The notes under the pieces were generated by a model. The model did no database searches. It was given only the letters and a program-made list of their open reading frames with translations, and had not been told where the DNA came from. From contig NC_063153.1 of NCBI RefSeq assembly GCF_020921035.1, positions 16,926,001 through 16,990,000 of the forward strand: a DNA stretch of 64,000 bases, read 5' to 3'. Of this stretch, positions 51,001 through 63,902 are shown piece after piece. The position numbers and the translations under genes were made by a program. Each line of letters begins with the position of its first letter. Position 1 is the stretch's first letter. The stretch comes from Rhodamnia argentea (Eukaryota; Streptophyta; Magnoliopsida; Myrtales; Myrtaceae).

Positions 51001-54000
51001 ATATGAGCCAAAAAGATCCGAGCCCATACCAGCTATGTCCCCCACATTATCACCTACATTATCAGCAATCACCTGAAAAGATAACACCAATATCCAATTT
51101 CAATAAAATAATGAAAGGGCCAGTTAAGTTCACTTTGTATGGAACACACACACAATCCAAACTGCATCTATATGTACCATCCAAATAAGAACAAATCCTA
51201 AAACGAACCAAGTCAGACACTTATCAACTTAGTGGTTCAATTTCTTGGTGTTCATTGACTGGTTGGAAAAATAATACTTCAAAGAATATATTATACAAAA
51301 TTCAAGATTACACAACCAGCACTCTCACTTTTGTTAACGAAACATTAGAAATGCAGGAAACCCGGTTTAGTTTGGGCTATTCACCTGAAAAGATAACACC
51401 AATACCCAATCTCAATAAAATCCTGAAAGGGCCAGTCGAGTTCACTTTGTATGGAACAAGCACAATCCAAACTGCATCTATATGTACCATCCGAATAAGA
51501 ACAAATCCTAAAATGAACCAGGTCAGACACTTATCAACTTAGTGGTTCAATTTCTTGGCATTCATTGACTGGTTGGAAAAATAATACTTAAAAGAATATA
51601 TTATACAAAATTCAAGATTATGTGACCAGCAGTCTTACTTTTATTAACAAAACATTGGAAATGCAGGACACCCGGTTTAGTTTGGGCTATTTTAGCTTTA
51701 TATTCCTAGGCCCAACTGAAACCAAAAGTATGGATTGATGAAACCAAACAAAACCTAATCAAACTAAACCCGAGGTTCAACGTGGTCCGTTCTATCCGTT
51801 TGTTGTTTATTTGGCATGGGTGACTTGCTTTAAAATACTTAAAATGCTCAAACAAGTAGCAGGACTTACAGCTGGGTTTCTAGGGTCATCCTCAGGAATG
51901 TTCCTCTCAACCTTCCCGACAAGATCGGCACCTACATCAGCAGCTTTAGTGTAGATACCCCCACCAACTCTCCCAAACAGAGCCATGGAGGATCCACCAA
52001 GGCCATAACCAGTAATAGACTCAAAAAGGCCTCCCCAGTCTTCGCCATAATAAATCTTGAACAGGTTGATGGCAATGTAGAGGACCAGAAGACCATTCGC
52101 AGCAAGAAGGAACCCCATTACAGCACCCGACCTGAATGCAACAATAAAAGCCTTGCCGACACCTTTCCTTGCCTCAAGGGTGGTCCTTGCATTTGCATAG
52201 GTGGCAATTTTCATTCCAAGGAAGCCAGAAACCACCGATGTAATACCGCCAAGCAAGAAGGACACGGTGCTGAAGACAGCAGTAGCTAGAGCGGGCTTGC
52301 ATGTTTTGGTTTGGTCATAAGTGCAAGGCTGGCTCTTTGTGCTAAATCCTTCCACAGATCCGAGGAAAAGGAAGATTAAGACAGCAAAAGCAGCCATGAA
52401 AATACCAACATACTGATACTCAGTGAAGAGGAAGGAAGTTGCTCCTGCAATACCAACCAGCATGCACGTGGTAAAGTTAGCAAATGCTTAGGGAATTCTG
52501 GTAAGGATGTGATTCAGAAAAGAAACAGGAAAAGGACGATCCACAAAACAAGAATCAAAGATGACAACAATAAAGAGACAAAAAAAAAACAAAAAGAATC
52601 AAATGAAGAGATCACTGGAATGAAATTAAATCCAAATCTGGTATCTGGACTATCCATAGCTAATTCCATACAAAAATACAATAGGTAGCAAAAACTAAAT
52701 CAACGGAAAGCCCACCTTTTTGGTCAACCCTACAACACACGTTTCACTTTAATTAACTATGCCATCATCATAAGCAAGCAAACATACAAAATCTAAGGAA
52801 TCACATCAGGCTTCAAATTTGGTTATCAAGTACGAGAAGAACTACTCCGCAACACATGAACAGTGAAAACTAATGCATGCAGACAACTGAAAAAAAGAAA
52901 CAGAGAATCCTTGTTACCAACCACATGGGGCTGCAGCTTACAATTCCAAGAAACAGCAAACCAAATTGTCTGTCACATTGTCCTATAATCTCCAACAAAC
53001 CACCACTTTAAAGTTTTATTATGTTGATCCCAGTAGATTATCTAATTAGAACATAAATAGGTACAGAACCATTTGATGTAAATTTAGAATTCGATCTGCA
53101 ATCATCAGAGTAGTTCCTTCGAGGGTTGTCAACATTGACATGTTACCCAACTTCAACAGCAAAAGTATTCCAACTAAATCAAGAGACAGCGACCCCGCAA
53201 AACGTTCTAGATCTAAGTTGTGCCACTGTGTAGTGTGTCCTCCATCTATAGACAGAGGCACACAGAAATAATGCATGCTTCATTTGAAAGGTTCGTGCAG
53301 CACAAAAGTAACTCAGGATATTTGTGACAAAAGAATCGTCTTTATTAAGGAAGTGGTCCAAAATCTACGATGAATGATGAGATTCTTCACACACGTGCCA
53401 ACCACAAAGAACTGCTGTGGAGTCATACCAACAACAATATCAATATTACAGAGGTACATAATTAATAAATACCTCAAAATTAAAATAAACTTATACAATA
53501 ACATTAACAATGAAATGGGCCGTATCCAAATGAAGGTCCAATCTCTCTAGACGACTGATTTGTGGAATACCCAATTCACAAAATATACCAATCTAAACTG
53601 GATTGTATTCCAGTTTTTTGGACTATAATAGTTATTGATGTACTCAAGTGGGTCCTATTTATAGATCTTCTTTAATGCTAGAGGCAAACTTCGATCTGAA
53701 CTACATTTAGAATATGTGTATTTGATAAATAATACCCTGCAACTCAAGCATATGATACTCATTTTGAGATCTGACGAGCAATATGTTTATTCTACCAAGG
53801 GCAGCACGTGATACCTCTCAACATTCACTGCCAAAATGACAATCATAACCCCCTATGGACCAGAACATAAAATAAAAAACCAAATAACAAATGAGGAAGA
53901 AGAAGCAGATTGGAAAACCCATGACCAACCCACCGAGAGAATTATAGCCAAAACGACACCACCATTAATTGCGTACACGCAATCTCCAAAACATCGCAAC

Positions 54001-54554
54001 AGACACCGCTAAAAGAACAGATCCAAGCGACTAGTTGGCGTGAATCTGGTAAAACATCTTGAGCAGAAGCCAAAACAGAGCCAAGAAACAGAAAAAGGCA
54101 GATTAAAACAAAATGGCACAAAAAGACGCAAACTTTCACCGACAGACTGCAGCGAAGAAGCACAATCGAACCAAAACAAGCAAAGACTCCAGCAAATCCC
54201 ACTCGCAGAACAGCGGAGATCTACGCTAAACAACGCCCAACAAAAAAAAAGAAAAAAGAAAGCGAACCCGGTAAAGGTAACAAGGGAGAGATTAAAGAGT
54301 TCACCTTCAGAGATGGCGTTCTGGATTTCGGCGCACTTGAGGACGACGCTCTGGTCGTTGATGCTCTCCTCCTCGTCGATGAGGTAATCGGTGTACCCAT
54401 TCTTCCCGTTGTTCGCGGGAGCGGAGGCGTCCCCTGGGGAGAGCTTGACCTTGGAGACGAGGAGCCACTGGATGAGAGAGAAGACGATGCCGACGACGGC
54501 ACACACGGGTATGAGGATCTCGGCGCCGAGATCCGGGAGTATCGTCGCCGCCAT
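48080..54554 (-). CDS. VHP1: Vacuolar H+-translocating inorganic pyrophosphatase (type I)
   Basis: Membrane pump that uses pyrophosphate hydrolysis to move protons into the vacuole and keeps cytosolic PPi low. Eight exons (minus): 54554-54305, 52444-51870, 51072-50693, 50010-49924, 49815-49485, 49165-48755, 48438-48379, 48289-48080; all phases agree and give 767 aa (Arabidopsis AVP1 is 770). Motifs: [20 protein letters not shown] (catalytic DX7KXE), DNVGDNVGD and DNAGGIAEM acidic motifs, [20 protein letters not shown], and the terminus [24 protein letters not shown] carries the Ala typical of K+-dependent type I enzymes. Many hydrophobic segments match the multi-span fold. A TATA box lies upstream. 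Intron 2 has a tandem duplication that copies the splice acceptor. V-ATPase subunit F is the next gene on this strand. Confidence 0.98.
51073..51690. repeat. Tandem duplication, 312-bp period, in pyrophosphatase intron 2
   Basis: The block starting cacctgaaaagataacacc at 51070 recurs at 51382. Both copies run collinear for about 300 bp, to ccggtttagtttgggctat at about 51380 and 51690. The duplication includes the 3' splice site, so two near-identical acceptors exist 312 bp apart. Confidence 0.93.
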
Positions 54555-54696
54555 GGCACGGTGGTGGGTCGGCAACAGCCGCGGGAACTCGCCGGGTATC
54601 GAGCGGGGCGGTGGCTCTCGGGTTGGACGAGAGACGTAGAGATACAGGGCGGGGAAGGCAGAGAGGATGAGGAGAGTGGGGAATATGGGAGGGGCT

Positions 54697-54704
54697 TTAT
54701 ATAG
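54697..54704 (-). promoter_or_regulatory. TATA box of the pyrophosphatase gene
   Basis: Minus-strand TATATAAA lies 143 bp upstream of the ATG at 54554, implying a start of transcription near 54665-54675. A (GA)n tract lies just upstream at 54728-54745. Confidence 0.7.
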
Positions 54705-55059
54705 TACCCGACTGTGTGTACGAAAGCTAGAGAGAGAGAGAGAGACAGAGAGGATTGATGAGAGAAGGGACCAAAGAGAGAGTTTTTGGAGAAATCTATG
54801 ATCTGTAAAACGCGATTTTACCGTGCTCTGTGCCAACCCATTTTCGTTAAGAGGCCCCCGTGCATTTAAGATTAGCGCGACGCTTAGGCTTGTTTTAACT
54901 TTTTAACTCGTTCGCTCTTGCACGGAAATCTTTTGGTGGTGAGAAAAATGCCATGTTGCTCTTCTCGTGTTGGATGCAAATGAGGGGAACGAGACTTATT
55001 TTTACACATGAGTCTCTCAACACGACCCAATGATGGAGATCCGATCTATCTAGCAACTA

Positions 55060-55965
55060 AGGGTGAGCATGGGTTCGAGGTAGATTCTAAAATGGGATCG
55101 ACCCTACCCGGCCGGTTTGGTCCGGTTTGGTCCGGTTTCCGATACCAAATTTTGGAATCGGTTACCGGTCCGATTCCTAGTTCTAGGTGCGAAATCGGAC
55201 CGAATTGAGAAATATGTCTTTTTAATTCGCAAGTCCTTTGTATATTGAGTGAATTATTTGCTCAATCACTTTCTTTTTTAGATATAGACTATCTTAATAG
55301 GGGGATTGTAATCAGTAAATAAATTTTACAAGTTAAAGTGGAAAGAATATATATTATGAGGTTTTTTATTGATTGTTTTAGCTTGATTAATAGTCATTTT
55401 AATTTAAACTATTGTTAAATGATTAACTATTGTTGTTGTTTTTTTTTTATGGTTATAATTTGGAGCAATCTTTTTATGGATGTATGAAAAGTGAAGTTCT
55501 ATTATTCATGCCTTTATGCTACGTGTTTTGAACATTTTATTGTTTGATTTATTTTATATGTTCATTTTTTATGGATTGTTATAATTTTTCTTGATTAAGA
55601 GATGAGTTGGAGACTTCCCAATTGCTTTATATTTCCGTTTGTTCTAAACCGTACTTCTCGCCGTTTTAGTGCTCTACTATTTCTTGTAGTTACTATTTCT
55701 CTCAGTCGTAAATAAAGGAATGCTTCTAGACGATGACGCGACGACAACGACAATAATAATAAAGCAATGCTTTACTAAAGTTTGTCCTTTTAAAAAATGA
55801 AAAAGAAAAAAAAATGAAGGAACTGACCGGTTTCCGAGTAGACTCGAAAACGGGCCTTATCAACAAGGTTGGTTCCAAAGTCTGTAAGATATGGGTTTCA
55901 TGTTCCAAAAACTGAAACAGGGTAGATTGACTTGAAACCTACATCCTTGAAATCACTTATCCCTA
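55060..55965. mobile_element. Non-autonomous DNA element with 9-10 bp target duplication
   Basis: CTAGCAACTA occurs at 55050-55059 and again at 55966-55975, flanking about 906 bp. The ends AGGGTGAGCATG and, inverted, TAGGGATAAGTGAT are weakly alike. The left part carries repeated GGTTTGGTCC and CCGGTTT runs. A 9-10 bp duplication suggests a Mutator-like mechanism. No coding capacity. Confidence 0.7.
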
Positions 55966-58900
55966 CTAGCAACTACCCCATCAAGGTACATGTATACTTT
56001 TTCCAGTAGTGCCCCTAAATTTATGTTTTTTGAACTCATGAAACCCTATGTTGGAGTTGGTGAATATTTTGAGGATCCTTGTTTCTCATACCGGATATAC
56101 ACCCATATGAGTTTAGGAAAACCGAAATATAAACCGACGATATGTAACCCTTGAGCATGATGTCGGGGGTCCTGCTGCTCGGATAGTGTTTGTCTATTTT
56201 GTATATTTAGGTTTGTGTCTTAAGTTAGTCCGTTTGTTGTGGAATTAAAGGGATTCGGATAGGTTTGGACTTTAGGCCTATTTTAAGTCATATATATTGT
56301 ACTCGTATGAGAGATCATGGTAACGAGTGGCTATGGTTATAAACCTAAATATCATAATGGAATCCTTTTGCAGGATGTAACCCTATTTCTAGGATGAATT
56401 TGGGCAAACTTGTGTGTCATCTATTTTTCTATTTTCTATTGTGATTGTTCTTATTCGGTTTAGGATACAACACCCTAGGCCCCAAATGCTCCAAGGCACC
56501 ACCACCCACTGCTTGTTTTTAAGGATGGTATTGCAGTCCTTGGATCGAATGTTCCATGTGAGAGATGTCGACTATAAGTTTTGGAGATTGGGGATGCAGA
56601 TTCAAAAGGGAGTGAAACCGAACAATGAATTTTGTAATTATCCAATAAGGATATCTTACAATAGTTTAAAAAATTAGAGAACACTATGGTGGTCCTCCTC
56701 ACCAAGGACAATGACCATAGCATCGATGCCACTTGAGAGCAACAATCATCACCGCCATCAACCATTTTACTTGGGCTTAGACATTAGGACAAAAGCTTTA
56801 AGTTATTAGATGAAGCAAAGATATATCACATCTAATGCTATGACAAATGCCGTAAACAACCGAAACCAGATGAATTTGAACACAGTTCTATGCGAAAAGT
56901 TCAGATAAACAAAAAACGGAAGATCTTGATTTAGCGAGTTCTGATGTAAGTTTATCCGCATCTCGAATGAAAATGTAAGTTCTTATGCCTCCCATAAGAA
57001 AACTGGTGAGATCTTTGGACTGGCATGAGGTTTGGCTGCAGGCAACATTGGCAGAACAAGGGCCTACACTGACCTCTCACCCAGTCACCAGCCATGACAT
57101 TACAGTGTCAACCATCCCTCACCCGTTTGTTTTCCAATGCTTCACCTTTCTGTAATTGGGGGTTTTTTTTTTTTTTTGTGTCAGAAAAAATGTATTAGAT
57201 ATGATTCTTTTAATTTCTTTTTCTGGTTACAAGTACTGTAATGTAATGTCTGCCTACCATGATGACATTGTCTTTAGCTCATCAAGAAGATAAGGACAAG
57301 TGATATCACTGTCCGGTCAGGAATTCTATCCTTTTTTTTCCTGGGAAAGCACAATGGTGAATATACAAACAAATGAATCGAAAGGCAGTTTTCTCGTTTC
57401 GTTTAGTTTTTTTGCTTTAGAATAGAATGGTGTTACCGGGGAAAATTATCTAAAAAAAATCATAAATTAATTATAATTTTATCAATTCAGTCTTAAATCT
57501 TTTTAATTTTGTCAATCGAATATTTCCAATCAATTTTGGCCGAAAATCACTGATGTGGAAACCGGCCTTCCTACGTGGCACGACGGTAATTGACGTGGAT
57601 AATTTCTAATAATATTTTGATAATTTTTTATTTTTTGATTTATTTTTGTTATTTTTCCTTTTTCTTTTTCTTTATGTTTTCCTTTTCCTTTTCCGTTCAA
57701 AGGGCCGGCGACCTCCGCCACCCTCGCTGTGGCCCCTCGCCGGCCGCAAGAGAGGGGTCGTGGTCCGTCGCTGAGGCCGATGGTGCACTGTGGACTTTTC
57801 ACGAGCTTGGAAGGTGTCCTCCCCACAGCAGCGGCAACTGTAAAGTGATAAAAGAGAAATCACGCTAACACATAGAAAAAGCGAAAGCCTAACGAGAGAA
57901 AAAGAACGATTCCTTTTCGGATAGCATAGAATCCTATGTTTCAACATCGTATGAAGGAATATATACAAGCTGCTCTTCAGCTTTTACACGTAGGTTTATC
58001 TTCTGGGACTGCGCAAGCAATCTGAAAGTCTTTCTTTACTCCTTGTATGATTGAACACCGAACAGGAAGGAGTCTTGGGTCTTCTTCTCCGGTGCTGTCA
58101 AGGCTTGCACGACGACTTTCTCCTGCAAGGTCCGGGCGGCCGACGATGGTCAGTTGCGCATCTTCCGATGGTTGGCATTTTTTTTTTCTTTTTGATCCGG
58201 CAGTGCAAAGCTTCCACGACAAAGTCATTTCGCAAGCCCTGATAGCTTGGTATGCACATAGCAATGGCCTAAAAAAAATTCACGCTCATCGTGCTTTTTT
58301 TCATTATTATTCCCGGGGCAACACGAAACGGTTCATGAGCTAGATAGTGTCCAATTAAATCGTTGAACTTTTGTTAATTGGGTTCTTGTACCTTGTCAAT
58401 TAAATTGGTTTCATCCTCCAACTCAATTTGTTCCATTTGACATCTGAATCACAATGGAACTAAGGTATGAGACCTTGTAACCGGCAAAATGACGATCAAC
58501 ATAAAATGCAGGACGGGGGAACCTTCACAAGGCTCTCGATGAGGGGCCGGCATGGCCACCTAGTCAAGACCCCCCCCCCTCTCCCCCTTGTCTCTTCCTT
58601 TTGCAACATGGACATGGTTGTGGATGTCATGTCAACATTGGTGAGTCTCACGGCCGAGTCGGATCGATAGGTGATATGCCGATACGTTCCGACTTGATTA
58701 GAAAGATGAAATCGATTCGACCCAAAAGACCACGTGGACCAAATTAAAACAAATCAAAATGCAAGAACAAATCGAAAGATGGAAAAAAAAACAACACATG
58801 GGTCGTTTGCGAGAACTCGTGTTATTTCTTCGTCTCATTTCTGCTGGCTAATAATCATGCAGAATGTCCCTCCCAAAAAGGTTCAAATTCAGTTCTTCTA

Positions 58901-61319
58901 ATCATCGTATGAATGCATCAATGACCCAATCTAGGGCACCAAATGGCAAAAGATCATACCATCATGGATGGTTGTGAGAGAGATTAGCTCCTCATTCTCG
59001 TTCGTGGGTCCAAGAAACAATGTCTTGCAAAGGCAGTCTGGCTTAAACCAATGACTGTAATTGAAAGGAGGTTTTGCCAAATCATTGACTGCTAAACTAA
59101 CAATCTCTCCACGGAAATAAAGGATAAATCAAACGTGGGTCCATCCCTCCCCACAACATGATAAACGTACACGAGGCGGTGAATGACGCTCAAACCCTAT
59201 CAATACCCAAATATAATCAAAGCATGTCATGAGTTAAAGCCACGAGGGTCAAAAAAGAGAAAGTTGAAGAGAACAAAATCAATGCGGCGGAAAAGTTTTA
59301 TTCGGGCACGGAACGCGTCTGGAATACGCCCGCCACCCGGTTCTCGAAAGTTATCCTGGAATAATGCCAACTCAGCCCTAATCCCATAACCATGAAAAGG
59401 ATGACACATCAACGGCTGATTCGATCTTACCCTTTCCCATCAATCTTCTAGCTTCCCTAAAGGACAGGTGAAAATATTTGCGCAAAGGCCTATACCGCCA
59501 TCCTACCTATTATGCCACCATATTGGTAGATCTTGATAAAATAACGCCCGCCATCCTACAGAGCTATATCGAAACTTCATACGGTAGATTTTAGATAAAA
59601 TAACTGCCAAAAGGGCTATACTGAATTGGTGTAAGATTAATTGGATAATTTGCCCCCATCATGAATCGATCCGAGTGGTGCCTGGTATAGTGGCTTGTCA
59701 ATCCTCAGGTACCTTCCATGGCATGTGTTTTTCACTTCAAACAAGCAACATAAATATCAACCTTTTGGTCCTTTTCTAGGGGCCAAAAATATCAGTGCGC
59801 CAATCTCCTGAATTCATGGGATCAAATGATTTGAAGCAGGAAAGAGATCAATCATGTCATGCTCGGTGCGCCCCCATCGGAAAGAACATATGTCAATTTC
59901 TTTGATGGCGATGTCTAGGATGCATGAGTTAGCCACCTAGCAGTGGTTGATGGCGATCTCCCTTCCACTTGACTTAACCTTAGTCTTTATGTCCTCGAAC
60001 GAGGTTGCTAGTTCTCGTGAATTGTCTTAATCGTCAAACTAACTATATATGCACAAAACAACAGACTTGATGCCAATGTTAAGGTTAATGAGTAGCATCA
60101 TAAGCCAGCTTTCGAGCACCAGAAGAGAATTTCTGCTCTTCATCGTCCACCATCTCCATCGTTAAGAGTCTGTTTATGCTAGCACGATCGAGTAATATGG
60201 TCAGCACCACATTAGGTTCGTCGTCGGCATCGTGTGCTGCGTTTAAAGACGTTATTATTCTATCGAAACAGCAACCGGGGTCTCGTGTGGTAGCTTGGAT
60301 TCTGGATCAGATAAATATATTTGCTGTGTAGCGGTGCATTTCAAATGGAATGAATACGAATAAACCCAATTGGGAATGGGATTAAAAGAGTAAAAAAAAA
60401 TTATTTTGGATTAATATGACGAAAAATTTCTAAATTGGTATACTCATCATAATAAATTTACCCCAAATTAAATTTTTTTTTACCATCAAAAGCCCAAATT
60501 TGGTACATCTATGACAAGTTTAACCTCTATTAGTTTCCATTCAATTTTGCAGTTAAATTGTTAAGTTGGATGACACGTGATAGTATACGGGCGCACCAAT
60601 TTGTGATTTTTACTCTCCGGTTGTCACATATGTATCGGTTTGGGGCTTTTCATGATATTAACCCAATCGAAAGGGAACTAACGGATGGTAAATTTGTCAC
60701 AAGTCTGCCATTTTGGGGTTTTTTATGGTCAAAAAATTAATCTAGAATAAATTTGTCATAGGTATACCAATTTGAGATGTTTTCTAGTTAAAGAATTGAT
60801 TTGGAGTAGATTTGGAGTACGTGCACCAATTTGAAGAGTATGGAAGATTAATATTAGAAAGAGCATATTTGACAGCATAAAAATAAGGGTAAAATGCAAT
60901 TTTTATTTACTGTATTTGTTCGACAACTGTGGAATGTCGTCGATGGTCACCGTATTTAGCACGCACAGTTAGGTGATTGAAGTCCTCAAGCAACCATGGA
61001 CTAGACGATTATGGTAATGATCGTCGTCCTCAATTGACGTCGATGCTATGTTCATTGCCCTTGGTGAGGGCTACTATCATAGTGTACTCTAATCTTTTTA
61101 AACTATCATGAAATTACTTTGAGGGATAATTACAAAGTTCATCGTCCAATTTCACTCCGGTATCAATTCGCATGCTCAATTTTCAAAATCTATAATCAAC
61201 ATCTCACACTTAAAACATTCCATACAAGGACTGCAATACCCTCCTTAAAAACTAAAAGATAGTGCTTTTTTTTTTTTTTTGGTCTGATAACCCAAGAAGA
61301 GCCGAAACTCTCTGGGGAT

Positions 61320-61790
61320 CTTTGTGTCGTGTTCGATATTTTTTGACACTTCAACACTTTTCAACATTCGACCAACAAGTAGTCAGCACTCTAGACAAGC
61401 CAACAACACACGAGTTCAACATCCCGACACGCCATTTCAACACGATCGGGGTCAATTTTAAGAATTTTCAATAAATTAGTAGTATTCGACCAAAAAAATA
61501 ATATAAATTAAGGTTCAAAATATAAATTTATCAAAAATATATATACTTAAATCATTTACCCAGCCACCCCATAATTAATATACCCACCAAAAAAAAAAAA
61601 AAAAAAAACCAATCATGAATTCATAATATAAGAAGAAGAAACTCACCGCTACTTGATAAATTATTGTGTATATATAAAAATAAACATTTAATATACAACG
61701 TGTCCCAACGTGTCGAAATTCTTTATTTTTTTACAATGATGTGTTGGCATGTCGCCTCACGTCGTGTCGCAGTTGTAGGTGCTGCTTACC
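61320..61790. mobile_element. Partial, diverged copy of the GTGTC-rich element of 44768-45320
   Basis: Shares with that element the order aatatacaacgtgtcccaacgtgtc, then a T-rich run, then gtgtcg...gtaggtgctgcttac, close to its right end. The left half has shorter GACAC/GTGTC stretches. The left terminus and target duplication were not found. Confidence 0.5.
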
Positions 61791-61901
61791 TTTTATGTTC
61801 ATTTTGTATTTTTTGTTGGAAAAGTTAAAAAAGTACCCGATTCAAAACAAATGGAGGATATTATACCAAAAATTATGGGAAACAAAAGTGGGACATTCCC
61901 T

Positions 61902-62295
61902 CCATTTGTTTCAAAGAAAACGAAATTTGCTGGAAGTTATCTTTTATTTGCAATTACATTTGTTTTATAACAATCGTGAAAGAAATATTATAATCACAAC
62001 CCAAGTCCTTCGGGCCCTTAGAGTTCGGAGCCCGAGGAACCGAGTCGGGCTTGGAGACAAGTGCCGGGTCCTGAGCACAACCTCGGAGTACCCAAGTCCA
62101 CCCTTGGGTCTCCCAGACTCGGCTGATGGGAGGGCTGGCATGGTCTCAGAAGATAGTCATTTTCGTGAATTTAGATATGAATTTTCCATTGATCATGAGA
62201 AAATTTTCCGTTAAGACTCATATTTTCGAGCAATGCAAAAGTCGAAAAAATGAGGAGGTTTTCCAACGGTCAATTTTCCGCGAAACAAATAAACC
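61902..62295. mobile_element. Candidate element with TTTGTTTC-type inverted ends
   Basis: The left end holds tttgtttcaaagaaaacg and the right end gcgaaacaaataaac, inverted to tttgtttcgc. The centre is a GC-rich patch (61990-62130). It resembles 26998-27856 in design. No target duplication found. Confidence 0.4.
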
Positions 62296-62645
62296 CTTGA
62301 AAGAAGCATTTTCTTATTTATCAAACAGTTACATTGCTAGCATAATTCTTGCAACATGCAATGCAGGGGACCTTTGATTTTCTACTGCGAAATTAGTTGA
62401 CACCAGAAATCCTTACAAGATCGCCGTTTCACTTGACAAAGGGCGACTGTGTGATTCTTGTCAGTACATCAACCTCGATCAGATTTTGCCAAGCTCAAGA
62501 GAACACCAAAAACGCGACCTTCATCATTAAGTCATCAATGCCCCTTGCTATAACATAGTCATAAGTCGCAATAGGCATTTACATGCTGGCAGACAAATCA
62601 ACTCACAGCTACTCTCTGTAGAAGACCCAAGAAATAATGGAAGGT

Positions 62646-63902
62646 TCAGCGCCTTCCCGATGCCACTGATTCAGCAGAGAAGAGGTACTTCACTCTTGAC
62701 AGCACTGAATCATGAGCAGGGTCATAAGGATGATCCTTTGAAGGGATCTCCAGAATTGCTGGAACTGGCTTATTGTAACTATCAACCAGAAACCTTATCA
62801 TGTTTGCAACCTGAAGGCCAGAGATATGGTCAACAATTAGAAGTATGTCACATATATTCTTAATATGGGGATGAATAATAGTCCATCTGTAATGATCAGA
62901 AAATCATACGCAGCAATAATCAGTGAACACAGGACCTGCATTGTTTCTGCGACTATCCAAAATATTTGGATGGGATCCAAAAAATCTTGAAGTTCACAAT
63001 TATTGATACCCATAAGACACTCTTATTTTGTTAATGCCCAAGCCTGGATGACCAGATAAATACAAGGACATATGATATTGTACGAGCAACCAATCCTTAC
63101 TACTCATGTACATGTGTAGACATTATCAAGGTTGCTGATCACTAATTTAACAGTTAACAATCCTTCTGTTTACTACGTGGAGAAACAACCAACCAAAAGC
63201 AGTACCCTCAAAGTGTGAGAACCAATAAATGATTGAAGCACTCGATCCTTTATTTATCAGGAAAAGCAACCCCTTTAGTCTACATTTCAAGTATGAAAAA
63301 GAACTCACATATTGACTGATCAAAACAATGGCGATATCCTCCCTTGATGTGAACTCCTTGAAAGTATCTTCAATAGCTTTCACGGTTGTTTCTAAGAACC
63401 ACAACAAAAAATCATCATTAAAGAGGCAAGCATAAGCTATCTTAGAATTCTGCGACCCATGTTGCTTGAAGTAATAGTGCAATCAGAGTGAAAACGGGTC
63501 ATAAGTTACAAACACTAACATCGCGAGAAGAAATGAGAAGCCCATCTGCATCTAAGAATTAGCAAGAGACCCTACCAGTTTTTTGATATCGAAGAACTTG
63601 TCATGCAACAAGCAAGCTATCTAGAAGAATTTCAAACCGTATTTAAATTAGCTGGATATTAGCAGGACTTTAAGTGGTCCAAGAAATAAGGGGGTCATGC
63701 CACAATACTATGGAAGACATTTGCAGCGCAAGAATTTGCGAAGGACAAAGATATAGATAAATGAATATCATTATAAATCCAATTGTACAGAAAATATTGA
63801 TGATGAGGACAGAATCATACTCGAGTCAACGATGAGATAGTTTGTCTTCCTCCTTAAGTCGACATTACCAACACCAGCCAGTAAAAACCCAGTGACAGTG
63901 TC
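62646..63902 (-). CDS. VHA-F: V-type H+-ATPase subunit F, C-terminal three exons (start outside the window)
   Basis: Subunit F belongs to the central rotor stalk of the vacuolar H+-ATPase, coupling ATP hydrolysis in V1 to proton pumping. Exons visible (minus): 63902-63821 ([20 protein letters not shown]...), 63391-63309 ([20 protein letters not shown]...QY) and 62810-62646 ([15 protein letters not shown]...[12 protein letters not shown], stop). Phases agree and give 109 residues; the family protein is about 130 aa, so about 21 N-terminal residues lie beyond position 64000. Each block matches the plant subunit F pattern with no break. Its neighbour on the same strand is the vacuolar pyrophosphatase, the second pump of the same membrane. 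Confidence 0.96.

Larger units (their letters stand above)
54746..62645. other. Gene-poor intergenic region pyrophosphatase - V-ATPase F
   Basis: Nearly 8 kb without a supported gene. 55060-55965 is an inverted-repeat element with target duplication. 56000-57400 shows nothing recognisable. 57420-57850 has the look of a dispersed plant repeat (AT-rich, then a GC-rich patch). 58000-60300 shows nothing recognisable. 60400-60850 has diverged short repeats (accaatttg...ttttta type). 61320-61790 and 61902-62295 are partial DNA elements. Confidence 0.5.

Noticed and set aside
54009..54836. 275-codon minus-strand frame starting upstream of the pyrophosphatase
   Set aside because: Read-through of exon 1 into intron 1 plus upstream leader and promoter; the upstream ATG lies above the TATA box, and the family start is [10 protein letters not shown] at 54554.
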